This document shows, piece by piece, positions 15,342 through 23,710 of a stretch of 64,000 nt of DNA (position 1 is the stretch's first letter; the number at the start of each line of letters is the position of its first letter). The position numbers and the translations under genes were made by a program. The notes under the pieces were generated by a model, which saw only the letters and a list, made by a program, of their open reading frames with translations, was not told the origin of the DNA and did no database searches. The stretch comes from JAHZKN01 sp965250205 (GTDB lineage: Bacteria; Pseudomonadota; Alphaproteobacteria; Rhizobiales; Hyphomicrobiaceae). The stretch spans positions 124,001 through 188,000 of the forward strand of contig CBDFNK010000020.1 of the NCBI GenBank assembly GCA_965250205.1, written 5' to 3'.

Positions 15342-16998
15342 GGCTGTGTGAAAACGCGAATGCTGATATGATTCTCCCATCCTTTGAGGGGAGGATCAGA
15401 TGAAGCGGTTTATTGAGGGTGCGGATCGTGATCAGGCGACGTTGCTACCGGAGTGTCTGGAAGATTGGGTTGGCGAGGATAACCCGGTACGGGTGATTGA
15501 TGCCTTCATCGATGAATTGGATCTTGGCGCACTTGGCTTTGCCAGTGTTGACCCCAAAGCAACGGGCCGGCCATCGTATCATCCGTCCGTTCTCCTCAAG
15601 CTCTACGTCTATGGATATCTCAATCATGTGCAGTCGAGTCGTCGCTTAGAGCGTGAGTCTGGTCGCAACATGGAGGTGATCTGGCTGACGGGACGTCTCA
15701 TTCCCGACCACAAGACGATTGCGGATTTTCGCAAAGATAACGGACCTGCAATCCGCAAGGTCTGCACCCGGTTCGTCATGCTGTGCCGTGAGATTGGTCT
15801 ACTGGCCGGCGCCAGAGTTGCCATTGATGGTTCCAAATTCAAGGCGGTCAACAATCGGGACCACAATTTTACCAAGGGCAAGGTGAAGCGGCGACGGGCT
15901 CAGATTGAGGAGAGTGTTACGCGCTATCTGCACCAGCTCGACAGCACCGATCGGCAAGAGCCTTCACAGGCGAACACCATGAAGACGACGCGGTTAAAAG
16001 AGAAAATCGCCAAGCTATCAGAGGAGATGCAACGCCTGGAAAAGCTCGAAGCCCGGATGCTTGAAACACCGGGCGAGCAGATATCCCTGACCGATCCCGA
16101 TGCCCGTTCCATGGCGACCAGCGGGCGTGGCTCCGGTGTTGTCGGCTACAACGTTCAAACATCTGTCGACACCGAGACCCATCTGATTGTCGCCCACGAC
16201 GTGACTATGACCGGCAACGATACCTCCCAACTAGCGCACATGTCGAAGCTGACCAAAGCCACGCTTGAGGTCGACGAACTCAGTGTCGTTGCTGATCGCG
16301 GTTACTTCAAGAGTGAAGAAATACTGGCCTGCGAGCAGGCTGGCATCACCGTCACGCTGCCCAAACCTCAGACTTCAAACAACGCTAAGAGGGGCCGGTT
16401 CGTCAAAGCCGACTTCCGGTACATCGCTAGGAATGACACCTACATCTGTCCAGCGAATGAAGTTCTGACGTTCGTGTCTCACAAGCGGGAACGTGACGGC
16501 CTTAACCTGCGGCGCTACGCGACCCGGGCGTGTGTCGGCTGCAAACTAAAACAACGCTGCACGACAGCTTCTCAGCGCGCGATCACGCGGTGGGAACATG
16601 AGCACGTGCTTGAGGATGTTCAGCGGCGTCTGGATGAAAGCCCTGAGGCCATGCGCACGCGCCGCGAAACGGTTGAACATCCCTTCGGCACGATCAAAGC
16701 GCGCATGGGAGCAACGCACTTTCTGATGAAGCGATTGAAGAACGTCGCCACCGAGATGGCGCTGCACGTGCTCGCCTACAATCTGACCCGGGTGATGAAC
16801 ATCATCGGTATCAAGCCGCTGATGGCGGCGATCAGGGCCTAACAGCGCCATACATCGCGCCAGATTGATCGTGTTACGGTCCGCTTAAACGGTCAACAAA
16901 CGTTCTGACAAGCGTTGGAACGGTCAAAACAGAAAAAATCAAGCATCGCAACGATAGTGAGGACGAAAGCGCTCTTGGCAGTCCGTTTTCACACAACC
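15342..16998 (+). mobile_element. Complete IS1182-like element
   Basis: The ends are inverted repeats beginning GGCTGTGTGAAAAC (left) and, inward, GGTTGTGTGAAAAC (right). The element is about 1.66 kb with one transposase gene. A degraded relative lies at 24772-25150 and a lone end near 23137, so this IS group has been active in the island more than once. Confidence 0.8.
15400..16842 (+). CDS. IS1182-family transposase
   Basis: A 480-residue DDE transposase. The N-terminal DUF772-like domain carries NPVRVIDAFIDELDL, GRPSYHPSVLLKLYVYGYL and TGRLIPDHKTIADFRKDN. The catalytic centre includes VAIDGSKFKAVNN, VVADRGYFK and the C-terminal ETVEHPFGTIKARMG. A cysteine cluster (CVGCKLKQRC) lies before the last helix. 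The gene appears intact. The ATG follows GGGGAGGATCAG, which contains a good ribosome binding site. Confidence 0.92.
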   Translation: MKRFIEGADRDQATLLPECLEDWVGEDNPVRVIDAFIDELDLGALGFASVDPKATGRPSYHPSVLLKLYVYGYLNHVQSSRRLERESGRNMEVIWLTGRLIPDHKTIADFRKDNGPAIRKVCTRFVMLCREIGLLAGARVAIDGSKFKAVNNRDHNFTKGKVKRRRAQIEESVTRYLHQLDSTDRQEPSQANTMKTTRLKEKIAKLSEEMQRLEKLEARMLETPGEQISLTDPDARSMATSGRGSGVVGYNVQTSVDTETHLIVAHDVTMTGNDTSQLAHMSKLTKATLEVDELSVVADRGYFKSEEILACEQAGITVTLPKPQTSNNAKRGRFVKADFRYIARNDTYICPANEVLTFVSHKRERDGLNLRRYATRACVGCKLKQRCTTASQRAITRWEHEHVLEDVQRRLDESPEAMRTRRETVEHPFGTIKARMGATHFLMKRLKNVATEMALHVLAYNLTRVMNIIGIKPLMAAIRA

Positions 16999-17131
16999 AA
17001 GACCCTGAGCGGACAAATTGGGTTATAGACACGTGAGAGGATAGCACGGCTGCACCTGTTTCCGAGCCGAGGTTCGGCGCGACCAGATGGCGGAAAGATT
17101 TAACGTTCAAAAAATGCCTTGGTTTTCTTAC

Positions 17132-17145
17132 CTATCGCGTGATAG
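17132..17145 (+). promoter_or_regulatory. Palindromic operator-like site before the small peptide gene
   Basis: CTATC GCGT GATAG is a perfect 5-bp inverted repeat in the AT-rich 197-base gap between the IS1182 end and the gene at 17196. It may control the three downstream genes. The evidence is the palindrome and its position only. Confidence 0.35.
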
Positions 17146-17195
17146 CATATTTTTTTGAGGTTAATTCAGTATTTTTTTGTATTTGGGAGTGAAAA

Positions 17196-17450
17196 ATGGC
17201 TACCGAATCTGCAATCGTTCTCACAGATGGGGACAAGAATATGTATGTCGTTCCAGCAGAATTTATTACTGGCGCGAAGGTAGATCCTAAATCTCATGAA
17301 GCCGTTCTTAAAAATCTATCGGATAAACCGAAAAATATTTCAATAGGTAGTGACTTTACTTTTATTGGCGAAATTTCTCGACTTGTTGGTGGAGAGTGGC
17401 CTGCAGAATCTGGTGATGTAGCTTGGCCGCATTTCGTTCTCACAAAATGA
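17196..17450 (+). CDS. Small protein, candidate precursor peptide
   Basis: An 84-residue protein with a GGGAG ribosome site five bases before its start. The N-terminal half contains NMYVVPAEFITGAKV (about residues 14-28), which recalls small leader-like proteins of the YxVPxE...V type sometimes found beside modification enzymes. The C-terminal half is rich in S, G, W and P (GGEWPAESGDVAWPHF). It lies 29 bases upstream of two paralogous oxygenase-like genes. A ribosomally made, modified peptide is a hypothesis from size and neighbours; I do not recognise the family with certainty. Confidence 0.5.
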   Translation: MATESAIVLTDGDKNMYVVPAEFITGAKVDPKSHEAVLKNLSDKPKNISIGSDFTFIGEISRLVGGEWPAESGDVAWPHFVLTK

Positions 17451-17479
17451 AGGGCAAGACAGATGCTCTTTGACAAGCG

Positions 17480-18100
17480 ATGTTTCAAATTCGACAAAGC
17501 ATAACAGCCTTGGAAAGAGCCAACTTCCAGCATATGGAATTTGCCCTTCTTTCTGATGTTTGGAGCGCGGACATTCAGGCGCTGCTGGAAAACGAAGCGA
17601 AATCAGCTGTCAATGGGACACATCATGTCCTGGACAATTGGGATAACAATAATGCACTGCGCAGGCGACAAACACCAAAGAGCCAATCCACATCAGACTC
17701 GGCTCCCACACTGGCACGAATACACAATGAACTAACGCCGTTGTTAAGAGCTCTTACTGGTTCATTTTTGGTTCCAGCATTCGCTTGGTACAACTTCTAT
17801 GAATCTGACGATGGAATCTGGCTTCATGTCGATCCGCCAGAAACCGAAATTTCGGTTCTAACGACTGTTCTAGGATCTGTGGGCCCGCTTCATTTGCACC
17901 CAACATTGCGAGGGCGTACACAGGAACAACTAGATGACATTTACCAAAGCTACGAATGGAAACCAGATAGTGGTATTCCTGTTCGATATCCATTGAATGG
18001 GGTGCTGGTGAACCGAGGTCATATAATCCCTCATCACCGTGATGGCAGTGCCATAAACGAAAGAAGTGTTGTTGCGGCATTACATTATTCAGTTTTATGA
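17480..18100 (+). CDS. 2-oxoglutarate/Fe(II) oxygenase-like protein 1
   Basis: A 206-residue protein. It shows NFYESDDGIWLHVDPPE (HxD at about residues 114-116), then VGPLHLHP, and ends with VLVNRGHIIPHHRDG, offering a distal histidine and an arginine. The order HxD...H...R is that of cupin-fold 2-oxoglutarate/Fe(II) oxygenases such as peptide hydroxylases. The following protein (18117-18785) is a paralog with the same motif order. The start at 17480 is the first in frame and has only a weak ribosome site; 17534 is an alternative. The substrate is unknown; the small protein upstream is the obvious candidate. Confidence 0.55.
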   Translation: MFQIRQSITALERANFQHMEFALLSDVWSADIQALLENEAKSAVNGTHHVLDNWDNNNALRRRQTPKSQSTSDSAPTLARIHNELTPLLRALTGSFLVPAFAWYNFYESDDGIWLHVDPPETEISVLTTVLGSVGPLHLHPTLRGRTQEQLDDIYQSYEWKPDSGIPVRYPLNGVLVNRGHIIPHHRDGSAINERSVVAALHYSVL

Positions 18101-18116
18101 CTGCAGGAACAAAATT

Positions 18117-18785
18117 ATGATGCATCGGGACCAAACGATCATAGATACAGATGGACCAGATTTAGAATTCTTGTCTCATGTACGGGCAGATAGTATTTCG
18201 GTGAGAGAATTCGCAATAAACGGCTATAGTGTTCTCAAAGGATTAATTGATCAGAATTTAATGCGCGCTCTATCTAGAGAAGCAATTGAGCGTCGGCCGT
18301 TCGCTGTTTTTCCGAAGGCAGGGCCGCAGACGCCAGTAATCAAATCAAAAATGTTACGGCGACGGACCCCAGCAGCTGATGGCCCCATTCTGCGACAAAT
18401 ACAAACGTTTCTCCTTCCTCTTGTTAGGGGGCTCACTGGTAAATTCTTGACGCCTGTATTTTCCGCGTATGGATATTACGAAGGGGACGATCGTGTGTTG
18501 CTGCATATAGATCAACTCAAGTGTCAAGTAACACTACTGATCTCATTAGACGGAAAAGTTGGCCCGCTTCATCTTCATCCAGAGCTGTCAGGTTGTTCGC
18601 TTCGAGAGTTGGGTGAGCTCGAAAATGATCTAGCGTGGGATCGAAATAGTGGCATCCAAATTCACTACCCAAATGACGGATTGTTCGCTTTTCGCGGTAG
18701 TGTTATTCCCCATCACCGCCCAGGGTCACGACTCGACGGATCGCACGCTGTAGCTGCACTTTGTTACAAAAATATTTTTGCTTGA
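18117..18785 (+). CDS. 2-oxoglutarate/Fe(II) oxygenase-like protein 2
   Basis: A 222-residue paralog of the preceding protein, with YYEGDDRVLLHIDQ (HxD), VGPLHLHPEL and GLFAFRGSVIPHHRPGS in the same order, and a longer N-terminus. The ATG at 18117, preceded by CAGGAAC, is preferred to the upstream start at 18066 that overlaps the first gene. The pair would fit successive or heterodimeric oxidations. Similarity between the two, outside the motifs, is moderate. Confidence 0.55.
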   Translation: MMHRDQTIIDTDGPDLEFLSHVRADSISVREFAINGYSVLKGLIDQNLMRALSREAIERRPFAVFPKAGPQTPVIKSKMLRRRTPAADGPILRQIQTFLLPLVRGLTGKFLTPVFSAYGYYEGDDRVLLHIDQLKCQVTLLISLDGKVGPLHLHPELSGCSLRELGELENDLAWDRNSGIQIHYPNDGLFAFRGSVIPHHRPGSRLDGSHAVAALCYKNIFA

Positions 18786-19086
18786 TGTTCAACTGTTACA
18801 CCAGGTGTATCGATTTTAAGCGTGCAGAGTCGGATAAGTTCTCCTGGACTACCGTCCATTCAATCAGGTCCGCAGTGACATAGAACGGAAACCAGCACTG
18901 TGCTTTTGTGGTTTAAGCCGAATTGCTGCTCCTGGCCCATCGCGTTGAGCGCCTGATTTCCGCTATTTGGGGTGCTGCTGCCCTGCCGTTGCACCGATTA
19001 TACTCGGAGTTTGATAGGGCGGCTAATTTCAGCGATCTCTGCAAAGCTGAATTCAATGTAGGCTTGTAAGCTAAGACATATTGATA
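18786..19086. other. Intergenic region with no gene seen
   Basis: These 301 bases between two convergent transcription units contain no coding frame with protein character and no clear hairpin terminator. Confidence 0.4.
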
Positions 19087-19824
19087 TCAAAATTCTAGGC
19101 GTGGCGCGTTGTCGGGGCGGATTGTGGGAGCATCCACAGCTTGCCGCGGGGCGGCGCTGGCGAAATGTGCATTGACGTCCGGTGCGGCGGTCATATCCAT
19201 CTCGGGAACAAGTTTGCGAACGGAGGTGGGCATTGAGGCGGCCAGATCATCATCCAGCTCTTTCAGCTCATCTTCTGAAATATCGCCATCGCCGATGCGC
19301 TCACGAGCAGTATCAAGTTTTTCCTGATATTCAAGAATTTCAGTGCGTTCGGTTTGTAATCGGTGTTGTTCCAACAAATGGGGTTCGTAGCTCTCCCATG
19401 TTGGTTTGTCAGATCTAATGATCTCGAAGTCGAGTTCTCCGCGAGAGACTTCATTACCGTGCTCATCAAACACCTTTGTGCCGTCTTGGGTTTTGAACAC
19501 ACGACGGCCATCTTCCATTTCGTGAGCACGGCTCAGTAGATTGGCTAAGCGTTCGTTCACCAAGTCCAGAGCTTCTTGGTTTTCCATCAGCGCGCCGACA
19601 GTTGCCTCGTCGTAAGTATCGAGTTTACCTTCAAAGGCTTGAAGCTGATCCTCAGTCGCCATCATGACTGTGGTGGCAAGGGATAGCAGATCGTCGTCCA
19701 ACTGATCTGCAATTTCTTCGCGCCGTGCCCGAACATGTTTTGCTTTGATAAACCAATGCCGCTGGCGCAACAGCTCTGGCTGTTGATTGCTCGCATCACG
19801 TCTGAACTGCTCCGCCAAAATCAT
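19087..19824 (-). CDS. Conjugation-associated acidic protein, unknown function
   Basis: A 245-residue, acidic, mostly helical protein with probable coiled-coil segments at residues 50-100 and 150-190 (E-, L- and D-rich). It has an N-terminus rich in R and K and ends in DNAPRLEF. A C-terminal remnant of the same family flanks the left recombinase at 2613-2756, which ties it to the shared backbone of the two inverted units. It follows the secreted-protein gene by three bases, so the two form an operon. Its biochemical role is not recognised. Confidence 0.6.
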   Translation of the reverse strand: MILAEQFRRDASNQQPELLRQRHWFIKAKHVRARREEIADQLDDDLLSLATTVMMATEDQLQAFEGKLDTYDEATVGALMENQEALDLVNERLANLLSRAHEMEDGRRVFKTQDGTKVFDEHGNEVSRGELDFEIIRSDKPTWESYEPHLLEQHRLQTERTEILEYQEKLDTARERIGDGDISEDELKELDDDLAASMPTSVRKLVPEMDMTAAPDVNAHFASAAPRQAVDAPTIRPDNAPRLEF

Positions 19825-19827
19825 TTT

Positions 19828-20187
19828 CTAGCCCCCGCAATCCTTTTTAATGAGAACATGCATGAGGGCACCAACATCTTTGTCAGGATGGCGCTTAAAC
19901 CAAGCAGTAATGCGCTTGGAGCTCTTTTTGGGATCGTTGAAGCGCCATTTATAGATGCAGTTCATGCCGCTTGGATCGGGCTTGTCCCGTAGCCAACGGC
20001 CATAAGCAAGCCCCTCAACAACGCCATCGAGATAGCCAGATGCATAGTCCGGTTGCATCTTATTGAGCACGTCATTTGCCTTGAAAGCAGCAACTGGCTC
20101 CGCAAGTAGTAACAAAGTAATCATTGATGCTATATTAGCTATTAATACTTTATATTTACTTAATTTTAACCAAGATCTAGTCCGCAT
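19828..20187 (-). CDS. Secreted Rap1a/Tai-like small protein
   Basis: A 119-residue protein with a signal peptide (basic MRTRSWLKLSKYK, a hydrophobic core, then AEPVAAF at the cleavage area). The mature part includes SGYLDGVVEGLAYG and a C-terminal ALMHVLIKKDCGG with paired cysteines, a pattern reminiscent of the Rap1a/Tai immunity fold. The ATG at 20187 is preferred because it begins the signal peptide. In a mobile element it could protect the periplasm from an exported effector or act at the cell envelope; this is inference. Confidence 0.6.
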   Translation of the reverse strand: MRTRSWLKLSKYKVLIANIASMITLLLLAEPVAAFKANDVLNKMQPDYASGYLDGVVEGLAYGRWLRDKPDPSGMNCIYKWRFNDPKKSSKRITAWFKRHPDKDVGALMHVLIKKDCGG

Positions 20188-20376
20188 ATACGACCGGTTT
20201 TGTGAAATTTTACTTGAACAACTTAGATTTGCTATAATTACGTGTAAAGAGTGAAATATCAACGGTTTGGCGCTGTCAGTTGACTACCCAAACCAAACGA
20301 AGCGCCAGAACGCGAAAAGGGTCGATTTTGTTGTTTAAATCCAGCCCTTTGGAACGCGTTAAGGCATTGAGAGGTC

Positions 20377-20940
20377 ATGAGAAAAGTCGCATATTTGAGA
20401 GTGAGCACGGAAGAACAAAAAACGGATCGGCAAATTGATGCGCTCGAACCCATATGCGATGAACTCCATATTGAAAAACTCTCCGCCGTCGCTAAGAACC
20501 GCCCGGTCTATGAAGCTGTTGTCAGGTCTCTCAACGCTGGCGATGTGTTTGTCGTTTGGGACTTGGATCGGGCCTATCGCAGCGCCAAAGATGCACTTGT
20601 GGAACTGGATATGCTGCGCTCCAGGGGCATTGAAATCCAAATTGCCAGTCTCAACATCGACACTGCTACGGCGCATGGCATGTTGATTTACACTTTCATT
20701 AGTGGATTGGCGGAATTTGAGCGCCGCCTTTTGTCAGAGCGCACGAAACAAGGACTGGAAGCCGCCCGCAGACGCGGCAAACGTTTAGGCCGTCCGCCCA
20801 AAATGACCATCCGGCAAATCCGTTCAGCCAAGCAGAAAATAGATGCCGGGGAAGCCAGCATAGCAGAACTCGCCGCCCTCAACGGTGTGCATCCCTGGAC
20901 CCTCACGCGTTCTATCCGGCAGGTGGAGAAAGAGGTGTAG
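20377..20940 (+). CDS. Small serine recombinase (resolvase/invertase), right copy
   Basis: A 187-residue serine recombinase differing from the left copy at only a few positions (for example EEQKTD for EGQKPD, DVFVVW for DMFVIW, DMLRSR for DNLRSR). The catalytic serine in YLRVST and the C-terminal helix-turn-helix after LGRPPKMT are intact. Inverted placement of two active copies makes the DNA between them a possible substrate for inversion, if sites exist in the proper orientation. Confidence 0.88.
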   Translation: MRKVAYLRVSTEEQKTDRQIDALEPICDELHIEKLSAVAKNRPVYEAVVRSLNAGDVFVVWDLDRAYRSAKDALVELDMLRSRGIEIQIASLNIDTATAHGMLIYTFISGLAEFERRLLSERTKQGLEAARRRGKRLGRPPKMTIRQIRSAKQKIDAGEASIAELAALNGVHPWTLTRSIRQVEKEV

Positions 20941-21036
20941 GGTGCAACCTATAATGCTGATTTTATGCAGAAATACTGAGCCGGTGCATCCTGGAAACTT
21001 CTGGTAATTTGCAGGAATTTTTGGTACAATAGTTAG

Positions 21037-21258
21037 ATGAGCGAGCACGCAAAAACATTGACACCGCACGAGCAAGACGAGGCCAAAGCGCGTCGCGTGC
21101 TGGCGATGCATTTGCAGGAAATTGAAAGCAATCCGCTCAACCCTGACCAAGTAAAAATGTTTGAAATGTTCGAGCGGGAGGGCTGGTCACATGAGAGGCG
21201 TCTTGCCTACGTACGCGAACGCGCCAAAAACGCTGCGATGATCCATTCGGCGGAATGA
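21037..21258 (+). CDS. Fic antitoxin, VbhA-like (right copy)
   Basis: A 73-residue antitoxin identical at protein level to 1716-1937. It ends in a four-base ATGA overlap with the Fic gene. The same divergence of the inhibitory motif is present (MHLQEI), with the key glutamate kept, so both copies probably share one mode of inhibition. About 96 bases separate it from the recombinase, leaving room for a promoter. Confidence 0.75.
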   Translation: MSEHAKTLTPHEQDEAKARRVLAMHLQEIESNPLNPDQVKMFEMFEREGWSHERRLAYVRERAKNAAMIHSAE

Positions 21259-21920
21259 GTGACACCGAATATTGTTATCCCCCGGATTTCACCGTCCTTA
21301 AAAACAAGCTTTCTTTGAAAGATGCTGATGAGCTTGAGCGCTTTGAGCGCGAGTTTGTGACACAGCGCATTGCGCAAGGCGTGCCACTGGGCAACTTCGA
21401 TCTGGCACACCTAAAAGCTATCCATCATCAGTTGTTCCAGGACATTTATGATTGGGCGGGTGAAGTCCGCCGGGTCGAGATTTCCAAGCAAGGTCATCAA
21501 TTTCAGTTCCGGCAGTATATCGAAACGGGTATGACCGATATTCACCGCCGCCTAGTGCGGTTGAATTTTCTACAAAACCTTACTCCCGATAATTTTGCTG
21601 ATGAAGCGGGCGAGATTCTTGGCGATCTCAACTATGTCCACCCGTTCCGGGAAGGAAATGGCCGCACACAACTGCTCTATCTTGAGCAATTGTCGGCACA
21701 GGCCGGGCATCCGATAGAACTCACCAAAGTCAAGAAAGAAGAGTGGCTGACGGCCTCCCGTGAGGCGCATTTGGGGAGCTACGGCCCGATGAGTGATTGC
21801 ATTCGTATGGCATTGAGGAATAAAGCGCGCGAGCGACAGGATGACTCTTCCAAAATTGAGCCTAAAGATACGCAACAAAATAAAGGCCCCAAACGTAAAG
21901 GGCCTAAACGCAAAAGATAG
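21255..21920 (+). CDS. Fic-domain toxin (right copy)
   Basis: A 221-residue Fic protein with HPFREGNGRTQL as in the left copy, differing at a handful of residues (for example GVPLGN for GVPQGN, QLSAQAGHPIE for QLASQAGHPME). The lysine/arginine tail GPKRKGPKRKR is kept. The loss of the second motif arginine is therefore not a random hit in one copy. It is coupled to its antitoxin and convergent with ardA. Confidence 0.85.
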   Translation: MSDTEYCYPPDFTVLKNKLSLKDADELERFEREFVTQRIAQGVPLGNFDLAHLKAIHHQLFQDIYDWAGEVRRVEISKQGHQFQFRQYIETGMTDIHRRLVRLNFLQNLTPDNFADEAGEILGDLNYVHPFREGNGRTQLLYLEQLSAQAGHPIELTKVKKEEWLTASREAHLGSYGPMSDCIRMALRNKARERQDDSSKIEPKDTQQNKGPKRKGPKRKR

Positions 21921-21941
21921 TCATCCGGTGATACCTTCCCC

Positions 21942-22451
21942 TCAGCCGCAGCGATAAACGATGTGATGTCCGGCAATTTCGGTTTCGCTGTAGTCAACAG
22001 CCAAATCCCGTGCGATGGCGTCATAGTCGATGTAAAACTCAAGTGATTTCGGCACTTCACCAAACAGCCCCTCATCAACAAACTGAATGGCTAAGTCTCT
22101 CAAACTATCTTCAAAGTAGATATCGACATCATAACTATCTGGATCGACGCTGGCCGGATCAAAGTCGTAACCGCACTCGCCCACCGCGATAATGAAGGCG
22201 GTTTTCTCAAAGTCTTGCCATGTGGCGGCGGCATCGAGATAGGCAGCGAAGTTGGCTTGGTTTAAGCCCCATGCTTTGGCGAGTGCGCAATCGATGGCCT
22301 CTCCATCGATAAACTCGATTTCAAACTCTTCGATTGGTTGGCCACTGCCATCTTTAATGGTGGGTAACGTCTTGGCGTACTCGTCGGCGGTGCGGAAATA
22401 AAAGCCCTCCGCTTCGGTGTTGTAGGGCTGTGCGTATAAAATCAGGGTCAT
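21942..22451 (-). CDS. ardA: Antirestriction protein ArdA (right copy)
   Basis: A 169-residue ArdA protein almost identical to the left copy (523-1032), with conservative changes such as MTLIL for MTQIL and a few near the C-terminus. The ATG at 22451 is chosen by homology. Having two copies in inverted orientation could raise dosage during transfer, though duplication of the whole arm is the simpler explanation. Confidence 0.85.
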   Translation of the reverse strand: MTLILYAQPYNTEAEGFYFRTADEYAKTLPTIKDGSGQPIEEFEIEFIDGEAIDCALAKAWGLNQANFAAYLDAAATWQDFEKTAFIIAVGECGYDFDPASVDPDSYDVDIYFEDSLRDLAIQFVDEGLFGEVPKSLEFYIDYDAIARDLAVDYSETEIAGHHIVYRCG

Positions 22452-22650
22452 AGTGTCCTCGCTTGGTTCGGGTTGTTTCCCGCGAGGTTTCAAATCCAAG
22501 ACCATCTACCCCGCGCATGAACCCTTGCCCAGCGGCGAGCGTCCAAATCCTAAAAACCAAAAAGCCGCCACCGACTTTTCGGGGGCGACCTTCCTTTGGA
22601 CCTCGTTTCAACAACCGGGGATGGGTCACATGACTTTTGTGGGGGACCGT

Positions 22651-22723
22651 TTAGACGGCCTTAGCGATCTGCCCGTCCGTAAGAAAAAACGAAAAAGACT
22701 GGCTGATCGCTTAGACCGCCTTA
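22651..22723. other. Conserved imperfect inverted repeat, right copy
   Basis: Counterpart of 251-323: arms 22651-22673 and 22701-22723 around an A-rich spacer. The arms are intact, while the spacer differs slightly (GAAAAAGACT insert). The conserved pairing supports a functional DNA or RNA structure at the outer side of ardA. Confidence 0.5.
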
Positions 22724-22989
22724 CGGGAAAAAGTCATTGACCCACAGCCGCAAGGCGTCACCGGTTTTGATGTAAGCTGGAAATTGGGTTCCATGCACGG
22801 GACACCGGGCAAGAAGAAAAAAAGCGCGCGGAACGCGCCCCACTTTCTTCCGTCAAGGATCGAAGCCGTAGGGCCGAGACAAGCACTTCGCGCAGGCCCG
22901 GTTCACGAGAGCCTGCCCGGACGGCCAAAACAACAAACCATGAGCCACCTTCAGCCAAAGAATGACGGTGTGAATGGGAACCCATGCTC

Positions 22990-23121
22990 ATGCCTCACAA
23001 ACGCGCGCACAAAAAGGTATGTCTCTATGTTTCCCCGGCACCGGTCATGGGATACTGCAATCAGCCACGGGAAGATTGGGCCAATACCGACCGTTACTGC
23101 TCAGTGACGAACGAGAAGTAG
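22990..23121 (+). CDS. Possible 43-residue cysteine-containing small protein
   Basis: An open frame just beyond the visible end of the outer repeat: MPHKRAHKKVCLYVSP..., with three cysteines (GYC and RYC among them) and the end SVTNEK. The basic N-terminus and cysteines would suit a small zinc-binding protein. There is no strong ribosome site and no second copy to compare, so it may be spurious. Confidence 0.3.
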   Translation: MPHKRAHKKVCLYVSPAPVMGYCNQPREDWANTDRYCSVTNEK

Positions 23122-23136
23122 GTTTGGCAGCACCTA

Positions 23137-23165
23137 TACGAGCCTGTGTGAAAACTCCACGACCG
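23137..23165. mobile_element. Isolated IS1182-type end
   Basis: GCCTGTGTGAAAACTCC, as at the border of the IS1182 remnant at about 24772 and close to the complete element's end, occurs here without any transposase. It is probably the scar of a deleted or abortive copy. Confidence 0.45.
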
Positions 23166-23323
23166 CCAAGCAGAAAAAGACGACGCTGCGGCGTAATACG
23201 CAAGTTCAGATTTCCACAGACTAAGACGGGCCTGAAAGGGGCTCAGGTCACATCGGACATTCATCAATCCACGCGGTAGCCCAGCCTGGCTCTCTTCGCC
23301 TCATCATGTCGCCTGATCTTAAA

Positions 23324-23352
23324 TTGACAATTTGGCCGAGGCTGACTACCCT
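23324..23352 (+). promoter_or_regulatory. Promoter of the padR-like operon
   Basis: A consensus TTGACA (23324-23329), 17 bases, and TACCCT (23347-23352), followed by the near-palindromic ATGTAGATATATTACT. PadR-type regulators often bind their own promoter at such ATGT-rich palindromes, so autoregulation is plausible. Confidence 0.5.
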
Positions 23353-23383
23353 ATGTAGATATATTACTAAGGGTGGTTGCTAA

Positions 23384-23710
23384 ATGCCGAGACTATCCAG
23401 CGCATCGATTCGAGTGTTGAGAATGTTTTTGGATGATCCAGAAGCGCCGCTTTCAGGTGCGGACATCATAAACAATCTAAAAGTCTTCTCGGGCACCCTG
23501 TACCCGCTGCTGGACAGGTTAGAAAATGAAGGATGGTTACGAAGCGAATGGGAGCAGGTTGAACCACAAGAATTGGGAAGGCCACGCCGTCGCTATTACA
23601 GTTTGACCGCCCTAGGTTTACGCGAAGCGTCGGCAGAAATAGCGGAAATTATGGGTGATGCTCCAATTTGGAAGCCCAGCATCATAGGTTATGGGGGCAT
23701 AAAAATATAA
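23384..23710 (+). CDS. PadR-family transcriptional regulator
   Basis: A 108-residue winged-helix protein of the short PadR type. It shows SGADIINNLKVFSGTLYPLLDRLENEGWL (recognition region, residues 26-54), then GRPRRRYYSLTALG forming the wing. It would act as a dimer, usually repressing its own operon. Its stop overlaps the next start (TAATG), so it is translationally coupled to the phosphatase-like protein, probably its regulated partner. GGGTGG at 23371-23376 is a fair ribosome site. Confidence 0.85.
   Translation: MPRLSSASIRVLRMFLDDPEAPLSGADIINNLKVFSGTLYPLLDRLENEGWLRSEWEQVEPQELGRPRRRYYSLTALGLREASAEIAEIMGDAPIWKPSIIGYGGIKI

Larger units (their letters stand above)
20363..22980. repeat. Outer inverted repeat, right arm
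   Basis: Inverted counterpart of 1-2611, beginning at GGCATTGAGAGGTC, 14 bases before the recombinase start. The match is still visible at about 22976, where the left copy runs out of the window. Differences are scattered single bases and a few small changes near the outer end. Confidence 0.9.
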
